DNA from: GCA-2726865 sp050053595
Lineage (GTDB): Archaea > Thermoproteota > Bathyarchaeia > TCS64
Length of the DNA stretch: 31,618 bases
Direction: 5' to 3'
NCBI GenBank assembly: GCA_050053595.1
Contig: JASFTK010000008.1
Coordinates: forward strand, 1 to 31,618
The first letter of the stretch is position 1; each line of letters begins with the position of its first letter. Below the pieces are notes generated by a model. It ran no database searches and was not told the origin of the DNA. It saw only the letters and a program-made list of their open reading frames with translations. Both the position numbers and the translations under genes were made by a program. Below, piece by piece: positions 15,526 to 23,469 of this stretch.

Positions 15526-15890
15526 ACCTTCCTGACCTTCCGCAGCCTCTCAAGAACCACCAACAAAGAATCCAGGAGCCCCGAGAGGGCCATGAGCTCC
15601 CCCGTATCGGACTCCTGGGACAACCTATCCCCGACGGTGACCAGCTTCTCGACCAAGGCCTTCTCCAATGACTCCAGCTGCACCCCCGCTTCCACTGCAG
15701 CCTCCTCCCCCTCAGGGACTATGACCACCCTCCGCTGGCAGTTGGCGCAGACTATATCCCCGGATTTGACCCTGAAAAGAGGGGAGCCGCACTCGGGACA
15801 GCTCCTGCCCAGCATCGTCGCCCCCGACCTCAAGAGCTCAGCCATGCCCTTCATATCGTCTCCGCTCATCCTAATAACCCATCCAACCAT
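15522..15890 (-). CDS. Sjogren/scleroderma autoantigen 1 (p27)-like zinc-ribbon protein
   Basis: A 122-residue protein with the helix MAELLRSGATMLG followed by a zinc ribbon: C31-P-E-C34 and C48-A-N-C51, separated by GSPLFRVKSGD. This is the conserved core of the archaeal/eukaryotic p27 (SSSCA1) family, of unknown function. The C-terminal half is a long helical region rich in Leu and Glu. A GGGAG six bases before the ATG supports the start at 15890, but the ATG at 15869 is also possible. Convergent with the EamA gene. Confidence 0.85.
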   Translation of the reverse strand: MVGWVIRMSGDDMKGMAELLRSGATMLGRSCPECGSPLFRVKSGDIVCANCQRRVVIVPEGEEAAVEAGVQLESLEKALVEKLVTVGDRLSQESDTGELMALSGLLDSLLVVLERLRKVRKV

Positions 15891-15958
15891 GGTTAGCTCC
15901 CAACTTATGGGTTACGCCCCAGAACCTTCTAAAGACGATGAAAATTAAATAACAGGAT

Positions 15959-16436
15959 ATGAGCCAAGAGTGGACACCTCCCAGCTGGATGTACAGGGAG
16001 GACAAGCCCCCGGACGACGACGCCTACTTTGAGAACCTCACCCGCTGCATCTTCCAGGCAGGCCTCAGCTGGAAGACCGTCACCAATAAGTGGCCCAATT
16101 TCAAGACAGCCTTCCACAGCTTCGACATCAGTAAGGTCGCTTCCTACGGCAAGGAGGACATTGAGCGCCTCCTCGGGGACGAGGGTATCATCAGGAACAG
16201 GAGGAAGATCAATTCCACCATCCATAACGCTAGGGAGTTCCAGCAGATCTCTGAGAAGCATGGCAGCTTCAGAGCTTGGCTGGACACCATGGACAAATCA
16301 GAGAACTACGCAAAGGTCAAAAAACCTCTCCTCAAGGTTCAAACACGTGAGCCGGAGCACCGCCCACATCTACCTCTACACTGTTGGAGAGGGGATAGAA
16401 TACGACCAGAGCGTCGTCGGCCACCGGCGGGGTTGA
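15959..16436 (+). pseudogene. tag: DNA-3-methyladenine glycosylase I (Tag-like), frameshifted at about 16320
   Basis: The frame from the ATG at 15959 encodes a Tag/HhH-GPD-type protein: DDDAYFENLTRCIFQAGLSW, the KWPNFKTAF and FDISKVASY helices, and the IIRNRRKI segment. At the A6 run 16319-16324 it passes into nonsense that runs on over the next gene. Removing one A gives VKNLSSRFKHVSRSTAHIYL, then YTVGEGI and VVGHRRG, with a stop at 16434-16436. That is the expected Tag C-terminus, giving a protein of about 158 residues. The intact enzyme would excise 3-methyladenine from alkylated DNA. The indel could be a real mutation, a slippery site or an assembly error. Confidence 0.85.
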
Positions 16437-16493
16437 ACCCAGGCCAGCAAGCGATAAATCAGCGGAGCCACTATCCCAGAGGGGAGCATCCGG

Positions 16494-17240
16494 ATGAGCT
16501 ACAGTCAGGGGGCCGAGAAATTCTACGACCTCTTCGGGGAGAAAGAAGACGCCCCCTTCTACATCGACCTCGCCCACCAGCACGGCGACAGAGCCTTGGA
16601 ACTCGGAGTCGGCACAGCGCGCCTCGCGATAAGTCTCGCGAGGGCTGGCGTCGAGACCTGGGGCGTCGACAACAGCAGGCACATGCTGAAGGCGGCGGAG
16701 GCGAACCTGTCCAGGGAAACCACTGAGGTGAGAGGCCGGGTCCACCTGGAATATGCGGATGTGAGGGACTTCAACCTCGGCGAGACCTTCGGCCTCGTCT
16801 ACTTCCCCAGCACAAGCTTCGACCACATCCTTGAGAGGGAGGAACAGATCAGCGCCCTGAAAGCTATCAGTGAACACATCGCCCCAGGAGGGGTCTACGC
16901 CTTCGAAATATTCAACGTCCAGGAGGTTGAAGAGGACAGCAACTGGTTCGTCCAGAGAGAGACCCTGGATGAGGAGCGTACCGTGATCCGTCTGGGCCAC
17001 CACAGGACCGACCCTGAAACCCAGCTCATGACCGTGAACCTCTGGTACGAGGTCTACCGGGATGGGAGGATGACGGAGCGCTACCACGAGGCTGGGGAGG
17101 TCTACGTCCACACCCCTGAGAACATCAAGGGTCTCCTAGACGAGGCCGGGTACGAGATCGAATCTGTCTTCGGAGACCACGAGAGGCGGGAGTTCAACCC
17201 GGAGAGCGAGTTGATGGTGCTGGTCACCTGTCCCCTGTGA
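16494..17240 (+). CDS. class I SAM-dependent methyltransferase
   Basis: A 248-residue methyltransferase with the SAM motif LELGVGTARLAI (35-46), the acidic VDNS (58-61) after the second strand, ADVRDFNL before motif IV, and a substrate-covering domain with paired beta strands in the C-terminal half. Cytoplasmic, with no membrane segment. A GGGGAG lies about 9 bases before the ATG. It follows the glycosylase gene by 57 bases and may share its transcript. The methyl acceptor cannot be read from the sequence. Confidence 0.85.
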   Translation: MSYSQGAEKFYDLFGEKEDAPFYIDLAHQHGDRALELGVGTARLAISLARAGVETWGVDNSRHMLKAAEANLSRETTEVRGRVHLEYADVRDFNLGETFGLVYFPSTSFDHILEREEQISALKAISEHIAPGGVYAFEIFNVQEVEEDSNWFVQRETLDEERTVIRLGHHRTDPETQLMTVNLWYEVYRDGRMTERYHEAGEVYVHTPENIKGLLDEAGYEIESVFGDHERREFNPESELMVLVTCPL

Positions 17241-17331
17241 ACGCCGGTCAATGATTTAAGGCATGACCGTTTCTGAGAGTTTCAGATTCCGACAGTAGGG
17301 GATTAATGTCATAGGCAACTGTTGTCGTTGC

Positions 17332-18582
17332 TCAGAGCCTGAGGAACTCCCTCTTCGAGAGTAGATAGTCCTCAACCAATACCTCCCCTAACTGCCCCGG
17401 TCGGGTGAAGAAAACCCTGCCCAGATTCTGTCTGGCGACCGCCTTCGCCATCCCCCTCAGCTTCTCGTCCTCATCCAGCATCACTATGTTCAGGACGATA
17501 CCTGCAGCCCTGTACCTCTTCGCCTCCTCGATAACCCCCTCAAGGCCTCTCTGGAAGCCAACATACTCCCCGTCCTCAAAATTGGGGGCTGAGTCGGTGA
17601 TGAGATGGGCCTGCTTGTTCCCCGCCTCGTGAGCAACCACTCCCCTGAAGGTCCTCAGGGCGCCCCTGATATCTGTGTAACCCATGGGGACCACCAGCTC
17701 AGGGAGCTCCCAGGTCATCACCTCCCTCACCTCCTCGCTGAACGCGAAGGTCCTGAGGGTGTCCTCGGGGTACCGGCTCCTGGTCAGCTCAGCCAAGGCG
17801 AGGGCGGTCTCCACAGCCGCCTGGAGCTTCCCTCCCCTTTTCATCGAGGCGCTCTGGTCCACCAGGACCCCGAAGGTCACCTCGGTGCTGTGGATGGCCT
17901 CATAGACCCTGAAGTCCTCAAGGCTCAGGTCCCCGAAACAGCCATTCCGCTCAAGATTCGCCAGGAGGCTCCCCTCGATGCTGATCCTCTCATAGGGGTC
18001 CCCCGCCTCATAGGGGCGGAGGGTGGAGGCGAACCAGGGTCCGTGGCCCACATCCTCGATCCGGTGGGGGCCGACGCCTTGGCGGGCGAGTCTCTGGAGG
18101 ATCCTGTTGAGGAATCCCTTCCCTAGGAGTTGGGCCCCCTTCGAGGTTAGGGTGAGCCTCGGCTTCCGGCTGTCAGTGAGACCCATACTCCCGAACTCGG
18201 AGATGGCCTCATCGAAGTCCCTCTTGGTGAGGCCCTGGGACTCACTGCCCAGCTCCTCAACCTCTGCCTCAAGGCGGAGCCGCCCCTGGTCTGTGAGGAG
18301 GTTCTCCAGGATATCTTCGGGATCCTCCCCTGAGGAGAGGAGCGTCTCAACGGATTCCCTCATCTTCTCCGCCTCAAGCTCCTGGAGCTCGGCCTCGACC
18401 TGATCCCTCCTCTCCTGAGCCTTCTTGAAACGCTCCACCGCCTTCTCCCGGGCCCGGTCCATAATTTTGGAGTCGTAGTCGAGGCCCCGGCCCATCTGCA
18501 TCTTCGCTATCTCCCGCAGGATCTCAAGGCTATCGTCGGAGAGGTCGCTGCAAAAGGTCCGCCGGGCCGCTCGTTTCATCAT
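17332..18582 (-). CDS. VWA-domain protein, partner of an AAA+ ATPase
   Basis: A 416-residue protein. The N-terminal part has a basic segment and a long Glu/Arg coiled coil (about 40-80), then a helical region with LTSKGAQLLGKGFLNRIL (145-162) and TLRPYEAGDPYERI (187-200). The von Willebrand A domain begins about 235, with the MIDAS motif D242-Q-S244-A-S246 and later TDIRG and LITDSAP segments, so metal-dependent protein binding should work. Its start overlaps the AAA+ gene by 4 bases. MoxR/ChlI-type ATPases paired with VWA proteins act as chaperone-like machines that insert metals or remodel protein complexes; the client here is unknown. Confidence 0.88.
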   Translation of the reverse strand: MMKRAARRTFCSDLSDDSLEILREIAKMQMGRGLDYDSKIMDRAREKAVERFKKAQERRDQVEAELQELEAEKMRESVETLLSSGEDPEDILENLLTDQGRLRLEAEVEELGSESQGLTKRDFDEAISEFGSMGLTDSRKPRLTLTSKGAQLLGKGFLNRILQRLARQGVGPHRIEDVGHGPWFASTLRPYEAGDPYERISIEGSLLANLERNGCFGDLSLEDFRVYEAIHSTEVTFGVLVDQSASMKRGGKLQAAVETALALAELTRSRYPEDTLRTFAFSEEVREVMTWELPELVVPMGYTDIRGALRTFRGVVAHEAGNKQAHLITDSAPNFEDGEYVGFQRGLEGVIEEAKRYRAAGIVLNIVMLDEDEKLRGMAKAVARQNLGRVFFTRPGQLGEVLVEDYLLSKREFLRL

Positions 18583-20081
18583 AACTCTATCCGTTTGGGG
18601 ACGTAGATTTTGGCATCGTCCGGTAGACCGCTCAACAACTCCTCAGCGAGGAGGGCATTTCCCAGTAGTTCCAGGGCCGTGAGCCTGTACTCCTCCAAGG
18701 CCTCGGGATCCTCCCCATCAAGGTGGCGTCTCAGTTGCCCCCCGAATCCGTCTACCAACGGTTCCGTCTCCCCGGGGCTTAACTCGTCCATCCATGTCAG
18801 TACCTCGGCGAAGGCAGGGTAGGACTCAAGGTTATCGGTGGGTCTACCCCAGTCGGCTAGGAGTCCTGGGACCTCCTCGATAAGGGCGCCTTGGTCTCCG
18901 TCGAAGCCGGTGAGGACGCGCTCACCGACATCCCGGACGGCATACCAGAGGATGTCATCGATGACTCTGACGGTCTGGTTCATGAGTTCTCCCTCCTGTT
19001 CGTCGAAGTTGATGAGGTCAGCCCTGAGACGTACCCGTCCTCTGAGGGCGAGCTGGAGCCCATCCGCTGCGTCACTGAGATTGGTGACCCTACCCCCCCT
19101 CATCTCGGTTGTACTGTAGGCGTGGTCCAAGGCTTTGATGCCCCCCCGGATGCTGGCACCCCTGTCTATGTTTGGACAGTCCCGGGTGTACCTGACTGCC
19201 TTGATGATGACGTCAACGATCCACCATGGGGCTACGACCCTCCTCCTCAAGGATGGGGCGGTGATATAGAGAGGCTCCTGGAGCCGTCTCTCCTCCATCT
19301 CGGCAAAGAACCCCTCATGGACCCTGAACCTCTCTCTGAACATGATCTCCCGCTCCACAGGTTCGTCGGGGAGGTCCATTGGTATTAGTTCCAACCGGTC
19401 TAGGAGGGGCTCGGGGATCCTGTTGACGTGGGCGAACCCCGCAGGGTTGCCGGTTGCGATGAAGAAGAGGTCGATGGGCCGCTCCCAGGCGTACTCCTCA
19501 AGGATGATCTTGTTCTCCTGGAGCATCGGGTGGAAGAGGACTTGGACCTTGGTGGGTATTGCCGGGAGCTCGTCCACAGCAACCACCCCCCTGTTCCCCC
19601 TGAGGACCCCGGTACCGATGAAAGCCCTGGGATCCGTAGGACTACCCCCCTCAACGATAGCCTGGATATCCTTGACCCCTAGGATCTTCGCCTCGTTGGT
19701 ATACTCATTCCCCTGGATCCTGCTGTACCGCTGCTTACCAGAGATGAACTCGATCTCCGGGTCACCTTCGTCCATACAACTGGGACACTTCCACGCCTCA
19801 GGCCACTTAGGGTCGCAATTATACGGGCAGCCCTTGATCTTCGGAACAGGGGGTAACAGTTTAGCAAGCGACTCCGCAAGCCGGGTCTTCCCCGTCCCCT
19901 CCCTAGAGACCAGGTAGGGGTGGCTGTTACTCAACACCGCCCTGATGACGTCGTTCTTGGTCTCCTCCCGTCCCTGGATGTCAGGCAGGGGATCCACGCC
20001 TTCCCTCAACTTCTGGAGCATCATGTATCTGAGCTCGTACCTCACGGGGAGCGGTTGGTATCTATCCAGGTCGAAGTCCAT
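18579..20081 (-). CDS. AAA+ ATPase of the Mg-chelatase ChlI/MoxR type with a Cys4 insert
   Basis: A 500-residue ATPase with Walker A SREGTGKT (59-66), Walker B VVAVDE (166-171), the sensor-1 FFIATGNP and an arginine-finger-like IPEPLLDRLELI. Between Walker A and B lies GCPYNCDPKWPEAWKCPSC, with C85, C89, C99 and C102 arranged as a probable zinc site. The C-terminal part is helical. The first gene of a two-gene unit with the VWA protein, and translationally coupled to it. A TATA-like CTTTTAAG is near 20137-20144. Similar in plan to ChlI-ChlD of magnesium chelatase, but no ChlH-like or tetrapyrrole gene is next to it. Confidence 0.88.
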   Translation of the reverse strand: MDFDLDRYQPLPVRYELRYMMLQKLREGVDPLPDIQGREETKNDVIRAVLSNSHPYLVSREGTGKTRLAESLAKLLPPVPKIKGCPYNCDPKWPEAWKCPSCMDEGDPEIEFISGKQRYSRIQGNEYTNEAKILGVKDIQAIVEGGSPTDPRAFIGTGVLRGNRGVVAVDELPAIPTKVQVLFHPMLQENKIILEEYAWERPIDLFFIATGNPAGFAHVNRIPEPLLDRLELIPMDLPDEPVEREIMFRERFRVHEGFFAEMEERRLQEPLYITAPSLRRRVVAPWWIVDVIIKAVRYTRDCPNIDRGASIRGGIKALDHAYSTTEMRGGRVTNLSDAADGLQLALRGRVRLRADLINFDEQEGELMNQTVRVIDDILWYAVRDVGERVLTGFDGDQGALIEEVPGLLADWGRPTDNLESYPAFAEVLTWMDELSPGETEPLVDGFGGQLRRHLDGEDPEALEEYRLTALELLGNALLAEELLSGLPDDAKIYVPKRIEL

Positions 20082-20182
20082 TCAACATCACCTGATCTAT
20101 GGTCCAGACTAGCCTGTAAATCAAGCCGGGAAGGGGCTTAAAAGATATCCGAAGTAGTCAGGGACCCTCAACGGGTAAGGGC

Positions 20183-21334
20183 TTATCTCTCTCCCTCGTA
20201 GAAGCGGGAGGCGCTCCTCATCAGGTTCATGATGGGGAGGTCCTGGGGGCACTTCTCCTCGCAGGTCCCGCACCGGACGCAGTTACCGGCCCGGCCTTCC
20301 TCAGGGATGGCCTCAAGGTATGCCTCCTTGGTCTCCTCCCGGCTCTTGGTGTAGTTCCTGTTGATGACCCCGATTGTCTCGGGGATGATGACCCCCTCGG
20401 GGCAGGGCTGGCAGTAGAGGCAGTTGGTGCAGCCGATGTAGCCGAGCTCCTCATATTTTTGCTTGACCCGGTCCACCAGGGCCAGTTTCTCTTGGGTGAG
20501 GGCTCCTGGACCCGAGCGATCTGCGCTCTCGATATTTTCAACCACATGCTCCATAACGCTCATCCCGCTGAGGACGGTGGAGACCTCAGGGTGGTTCCAT
20601 ACCCACTGGAGAGCCCACTCAGCCGGGGAACGCTCAACCTCCGCCTCGTCCCAGATCTCCTGGATCTCAGCTGGGGGAGTGATTGCGAGCCTCCCTCCCT
20701 GGATGGGCTCCATCACGACGAGGGCGATATCCCTGTCAGCGGCGTATCTGAGGGCCTCTGAGCCCGGAGCCCGAGCGCTAGACCCGGTGTCCATATAGTT
20801 GTACTGGATCTGGCAGAAGGTCCAGCCATCGTAGTGGTCTATGATCTCCTTGAAGGTGTCAATCTCATCGTGGAAGCTGAACCCGATAAAACCGATCTTC
20901 CCCTCCTCGATCTTCTCCTCTGCCCAGTCTGTGACCCCGAGGTCCCGGATCTTGGGCCAGCGGGTCTTGCCTAGACCGTGTAGGAGGTAGAAGTCTATGC
21001 GGTCGGTCTGGAGCTTCTCCAACTGCTCGTCGAGGTATCTATCAAAGTCCTCGTGCTTCTCGATGAGCCATGTGGGCATCTTGGTGGCGAGGGCCACCTT
21101 CTGCCTATAACCGTCCTTCAACGCCTTCCCTACCAGCCTCTCGCTGTTCCCCCCGTGGTAGGGATAGGCGGTGTCGACATAGTTGACGCCGTGGTCGATG
21201 GCGTATCGGATCATCTTGACTGCCTCTGGCTCGTCTATCTTCGAGTGGTCCCCCTCAAGGGTGGGGAGCCTCATCGCGCCGAAGCCGAGGGCCGAGACCT
21301 CCCAGTCGAGTCCACCGAACTTCCTATATTTCAT
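20183..21334 (-). CDS. aldo/keto reductase with C-terminal ferredoxin-like domain
   Basis: The 383-residue protein starts with a TIM-barrel aldo/keto reductase domain: GFGAMRLP near residue 17, the active-site DTAYPYHGGNSE near 54, the ATKMP lysine and LLHGL histidine. The last 85 residues add two cysteine motifs, C302-x2-C-x2-C-x2-CP and C352-x2-C-x2-C-x3-CP, fit for two 4Fe-4S clusters. This fused family occurs widely in anaerobes, where electrons may pass between NAD(P)H and the clusters. Complete. A TATA-like element (CTATAACTT, minus strand) lies about 21346-21356. The substrate is unknown. Confidence 0.93.
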   Translation of the reverse strand: MKYRKFGGLDWEVSALGFGAMRLPTLEGDHSKIDEPEAVKMIRYAIDHGVNYVDTAYPYHGGNSERLVGKALKDGYRQKVALATKMPTWLIEKHEDFDRYLDEQLEKLQTDRIDFYLLHGLGKTRWPKIRDLGVTDWAEEKIEEGKIGFIGFSFHDEIDTFKEIIDHYDGWTFCQIQYNYMDTGSSARAPGSEALRYAADRDIALVVMEPIQGGRLAITPPAEIQEIWDEAEVERSPAEWALQWVWNHPEVSTVLSGMSVMEHVVENIESADRSGPGALTQEKLALVDRVKQKYEELGYIGCTNCLYCQPCPEGVIIPETIGVINRNYTKSREETKEAYLEAIPEEGRAGNCVRCGTCEEKCPQDLPIMNLMRSASRFYEGER

Positions 21335-21515
21335 GAAAAAAAACTCTCGAAGTTATAGTATGAAAAGGACGTTTCCTTATAGATGTTACGTATGATGTTT
21401 TTAGACCCGCGCTATTGGAGATCGTGGCCTACAGGAGGATCAGGTCTTACCCTCGGATACTCCCTCACTTCGACGGGTTTTTCAGTCAGAGAGAGCCCCT
21501 ATTCCGTGATTGTTG
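21335..21515. promoter_or_regulatory. divergent promoter region, aldo/keto reductase and URO-D-family genes
   Basis: This 181-base spacer holds a minus-strand TATA candidate near 21350. On the plus strand there are AT-rich blocks at 21374-21385 (TTCCTTATAGAT) and 21395-21403. I see no RNA gene or repeat. Confidence 0.4.
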
Positions 21516-22589
21516 ATGTCGGATAGATACGAGCGGGTGATGGCGGCGATGCGCAGGGAGGTCCCGGACAGGGTGCCCTGGGCTCTCTGGGGGCACTTCC
21601 CGGCGGTCCCCTTCCTGAAATATTATAGCTGGGAGAAGGCTAACCGGGATGGGGAGGAGTCGGCGAGGGCTCACTTGGCTCTGCTCAGGGCGCTGGACTA
21701 CAAGATGGACCTCCTCAAGGTCACCCCTTTCTACAGGTTCATGGCCTGCCAGTGGGGCTCCAAGTTCCGCTGGGAGGACAATGACGAGTCCCCTCCGACG
21801 GTGGAGGTCACGGTGAAATCGACGGGGGACTGGGGGAAGCTCTGGGTCCTTGACCCCCGGAAGGAGCTCAGGGAGGCCCTGCGGTGCGTCGAGATCTTGA
21901 CCCGGGACCTCTACGGTATGCCCTTCATCTACACCATCCCCAGCCCCATAGTCCAAGCCCTCCACGGTGTCTCCAACCCTGAGAGGGTCTACACCGACAT
22001 GGAGGAGCAGCCCGGAGCCCTCAAGGAGGGGTTGGAGACCATCACACAGACCACCATCGACTTTGCCAAGGAGGTGGTCGCTGAGGGGGCCACCGGGATA
22101 TTCTTCGGCATCGGGGGTGGCGGCGACATCTGGTCGGCGATGAACCGGGAGCAGCTCGAGGAGTACGCACTATATTACGACAAGAAGGTCTTAGACGCCG
22201 TTAGGGATGCCCCCATCAAGCTCCTCCACATCTGTAGCGCTGGGGGGGAGAACCCCCAGAAAGATGGGGGGCTCATGGAAGATGGCTGGTTCAAAAACTA
22301 TCCTGTGGATGCCATCAACTGGGACGAAAGCGAGTTCACCCCAGTGGAGAGCGCCAAGGAGATCTACGGCGACAGGTTCTGCATCGTCGGGGGCGTCGAC
22401 CGCAAGAAGGTGATGCTCAATGGCACCCCCCAACAGGTGGAAGCCGCCGTGAAGGACGCCATCGGGGGGGCAGGCAAAGGGGGAGGGTTCATAATCGGCC
22501 CAGGCTGCACACTGAACCAGGGGACCCCCATCGCCAACTACAACGCTGTCGCCCGGGCTGTGGAGAGGTACGGGCGATACAAGCGTTGA
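21516..22589 (+). CDS. uroporphyrinogen decarboxylase-superfamily protein, probable methyltransferase
   Basis: A 357-residue TIM-barrel protein of the URO-D superfamily, with RYERVMAAMRREVPDRVPWA at the N-terminus and a GGVDRKKVM segment near 290. It has the zinc-site pattern of the MtaA/corrinoid methyltransferase branch: H238-I-C240 (LLHICSAGG) and C331 (GPGCTL). The decarboxylase's N-terminal RQAGR signature is absent. So it more likely moves a methyl group to or from a corrinoid or thiol than makes heme. No corrinoid protein is adjacent. Two in-frame TTG codons precede the ATG at 21516, which I prefer. Confidence 0.85.
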   Translation: MSDRYERVMAAMRREVPDRVPWALWGHFPAVPFLKYYSWEKANRDGEESARAHLALLRALDYKMDLLKVTPFYRFMACQWGSKFRWEDNDESPPTVEVTVKSTGDWGKLWVLDPRKELREALRCVEILTRDLYGMPFIYTIPSPIVQALHGVSNPERVYTDMEEQPGALKEGLETITQTTIDFAKEVVAEGATGIFFGIGGGGDIWSAMNREQLEEYALYYDKKVLDAVRDAPIKLLHICSAGGENPQKDGGLMEDGWFKNYPVDAINWDESEFTPVESAKEIYGDRFCIVGGVDRKKVMLNGTPQQVEAAVKDAIGGAGKGGGFIIGPGCTLNQGTPIANYNAVARAVERYGRYKR

Positions 22590-22611
22590 ATGGCTCCCGG
22601 GGTGTAATACA

Positions 22612-22621
22612 ACTTTTATAC
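22612..22621 (+). promoter_or_regulatory. TATA box of the C2H2 gene
   Basis: ACTTTTATAC, the same core as at 11933-11942. It predicts a transcription start near 22643 and a leader of about 40 bases. The leader includes an AACCT-CAC-AGGTT inverted repeat at 22646-22658, close to the expected start, which could be an operator or a small hairpin. Confidence 0.5.
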
Positions 22622-22680
22622 ACTGATCCCATTGATGTTCTGAATAACCTCACAGGTTCTGAAATTACCGGGGTGCGATA

Positions 22681-22998
22681 TTGGCAGCTGGAGACCAAAA
22701 AATCAAAGGTGTCGTCAGCGAAGTAGGCCTCATCAGGGACGAGGACAAGTTCAACGCCTTCAACCTCACTATAAACATGGTGGTGAAAGGAGATAAGCCC
22801 CTGACATACAACCAAGGGGAGAAGAGGATCAAGCAGTTCAAGAAAGAGCTCCTGGGGAAACGGGTGGAGATCGCCGCAGTCATACATCCCTGTCCCATCT
22901 GCGGCAGGGGATTCAACACCGAGCATGGGATGAAGCAGCATAAACGTATGGTCCACGACAAGAAAAAGAAGTCCAAGTCAAAGAAAAGTTCTAAGTAG
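22681..22998 (+). CDS. small protein with one classical C2H2 zinc finger
   Basis: A 105-residue protein. Residues 1-68 look like a small beta-rich/OB-like domain (IKGVVSEVGLIRDEDKF, LGKRVEIAAVIHP). Then comes a canonical finger, C71-x2-C74-x12-H87-x4-H92, with the GRGF aromatic, and a lysine/serine-rich tail (KKKKSKSKKSSK). The tail and finger point to nucleic-acid binding. Starts at TTG after GGGGTG; no ATG is available before the conserved part. It ends one base before the opposing winged-helix gene. Target and function unknown. Confidence 0.8.
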   Translation: MAAGDQKIKGVVSEVGLIRDEDKFNAFNLTINMVVKGDKPLTYNQGEKRIKQFKKELLGKRVEIAAVIHPCPICGRGFNTEHGMKQHKRMVHDKKKKSKSKKSSK

Positions 22999-22999
22999 C

Positions 23000-23440
23000 C
23001 TAAGATTCTCCCGTACTCACCAGGCGGTAGTCATAGCCCTCTCCCTTCTCGATGACACACTCCTCCAATAGCCCTCTGACCCGTTTCCTGACGGTGACTC
23101 TTGAGGCAGAACCCCTCTCCCTGGCTACCTCCCGGGTCATCTGGGAGATGTTCATAGGCCCCTTCATCGCTAAGGCGTTGAGGATTATACGGGAGACCTC
23201 ATCCCTAGACTCCGGTGTCTTCTCCAGATACCGGCGGACCCCTAGGAGACGCTGGATGAGCTTTAGGGGTTCCCCATAGAGGGAGGCGCCGACCCTGAGG
23301 TCCCCCATGACCCTGGCTAGCTCGGGGTACTTCCGACTCTCAGTTAGGATCGCCTCTAAGTAGTCGAGGCGCTGCATCACCCTCTCCAACTTATCGTTGA
23401 GGGCTTTGAGGTCGTCCTCTATCTCCGACAAACCCTTCAT
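23000..23440 (-). CDS. coiled-coil winged-helix protein, possible transcription regulator
   Basis: A 146-residue protein. Residues 1-40 form a coiled coil (EIEDDLKALNDKLERVMQRL). Residues about 80-140 read as a winged helix: ILNALAMKGPMNISQMTREV, then a recognition-helix candidate SRVTVRKRVRGLLEE and a wing ending GYDYRLVS. The coil suggests a dimer. Convergent with the C2H2 gene, 30 bases downstream of the PK-C-like gene's stop side. Targets are unknown. Confidence 0.75.
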   Translation of the reverse strand: MKGLSEIEDDLKALNDKLERVMQRLDYLEAILTESRKYPELARVMGDLRVGASLYGEPLKLIQRLLGVRRYLEKTPESRDEVSRIILNALAMKGPMNISQMTREVARERGSASRVTVRKRVRGLLEECVIEKGEGYDYRLVSTGES

Positions 23441-23469
23441 AGGAGTGAAGGACCCGTGTGTTAAAGATT

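Noticed and set aside
16319..16325. AAAAAAC as a programmed -1 ribosomal slippery site
   Set aside because: The heptamer is not phased as X-XXY-YYZ in the zero frame, and the shift needed is +1 (or -2), not -1.
16332..17111. Minus-strand open frame of 259 codons
   Set aside because: It is antisense to the SAM methyltransferase with intact motifs.
18891..19388. Plus-strand open frame of 165 codons
   Set aside because: It is a shadow of the AAA+ ATPase gene.
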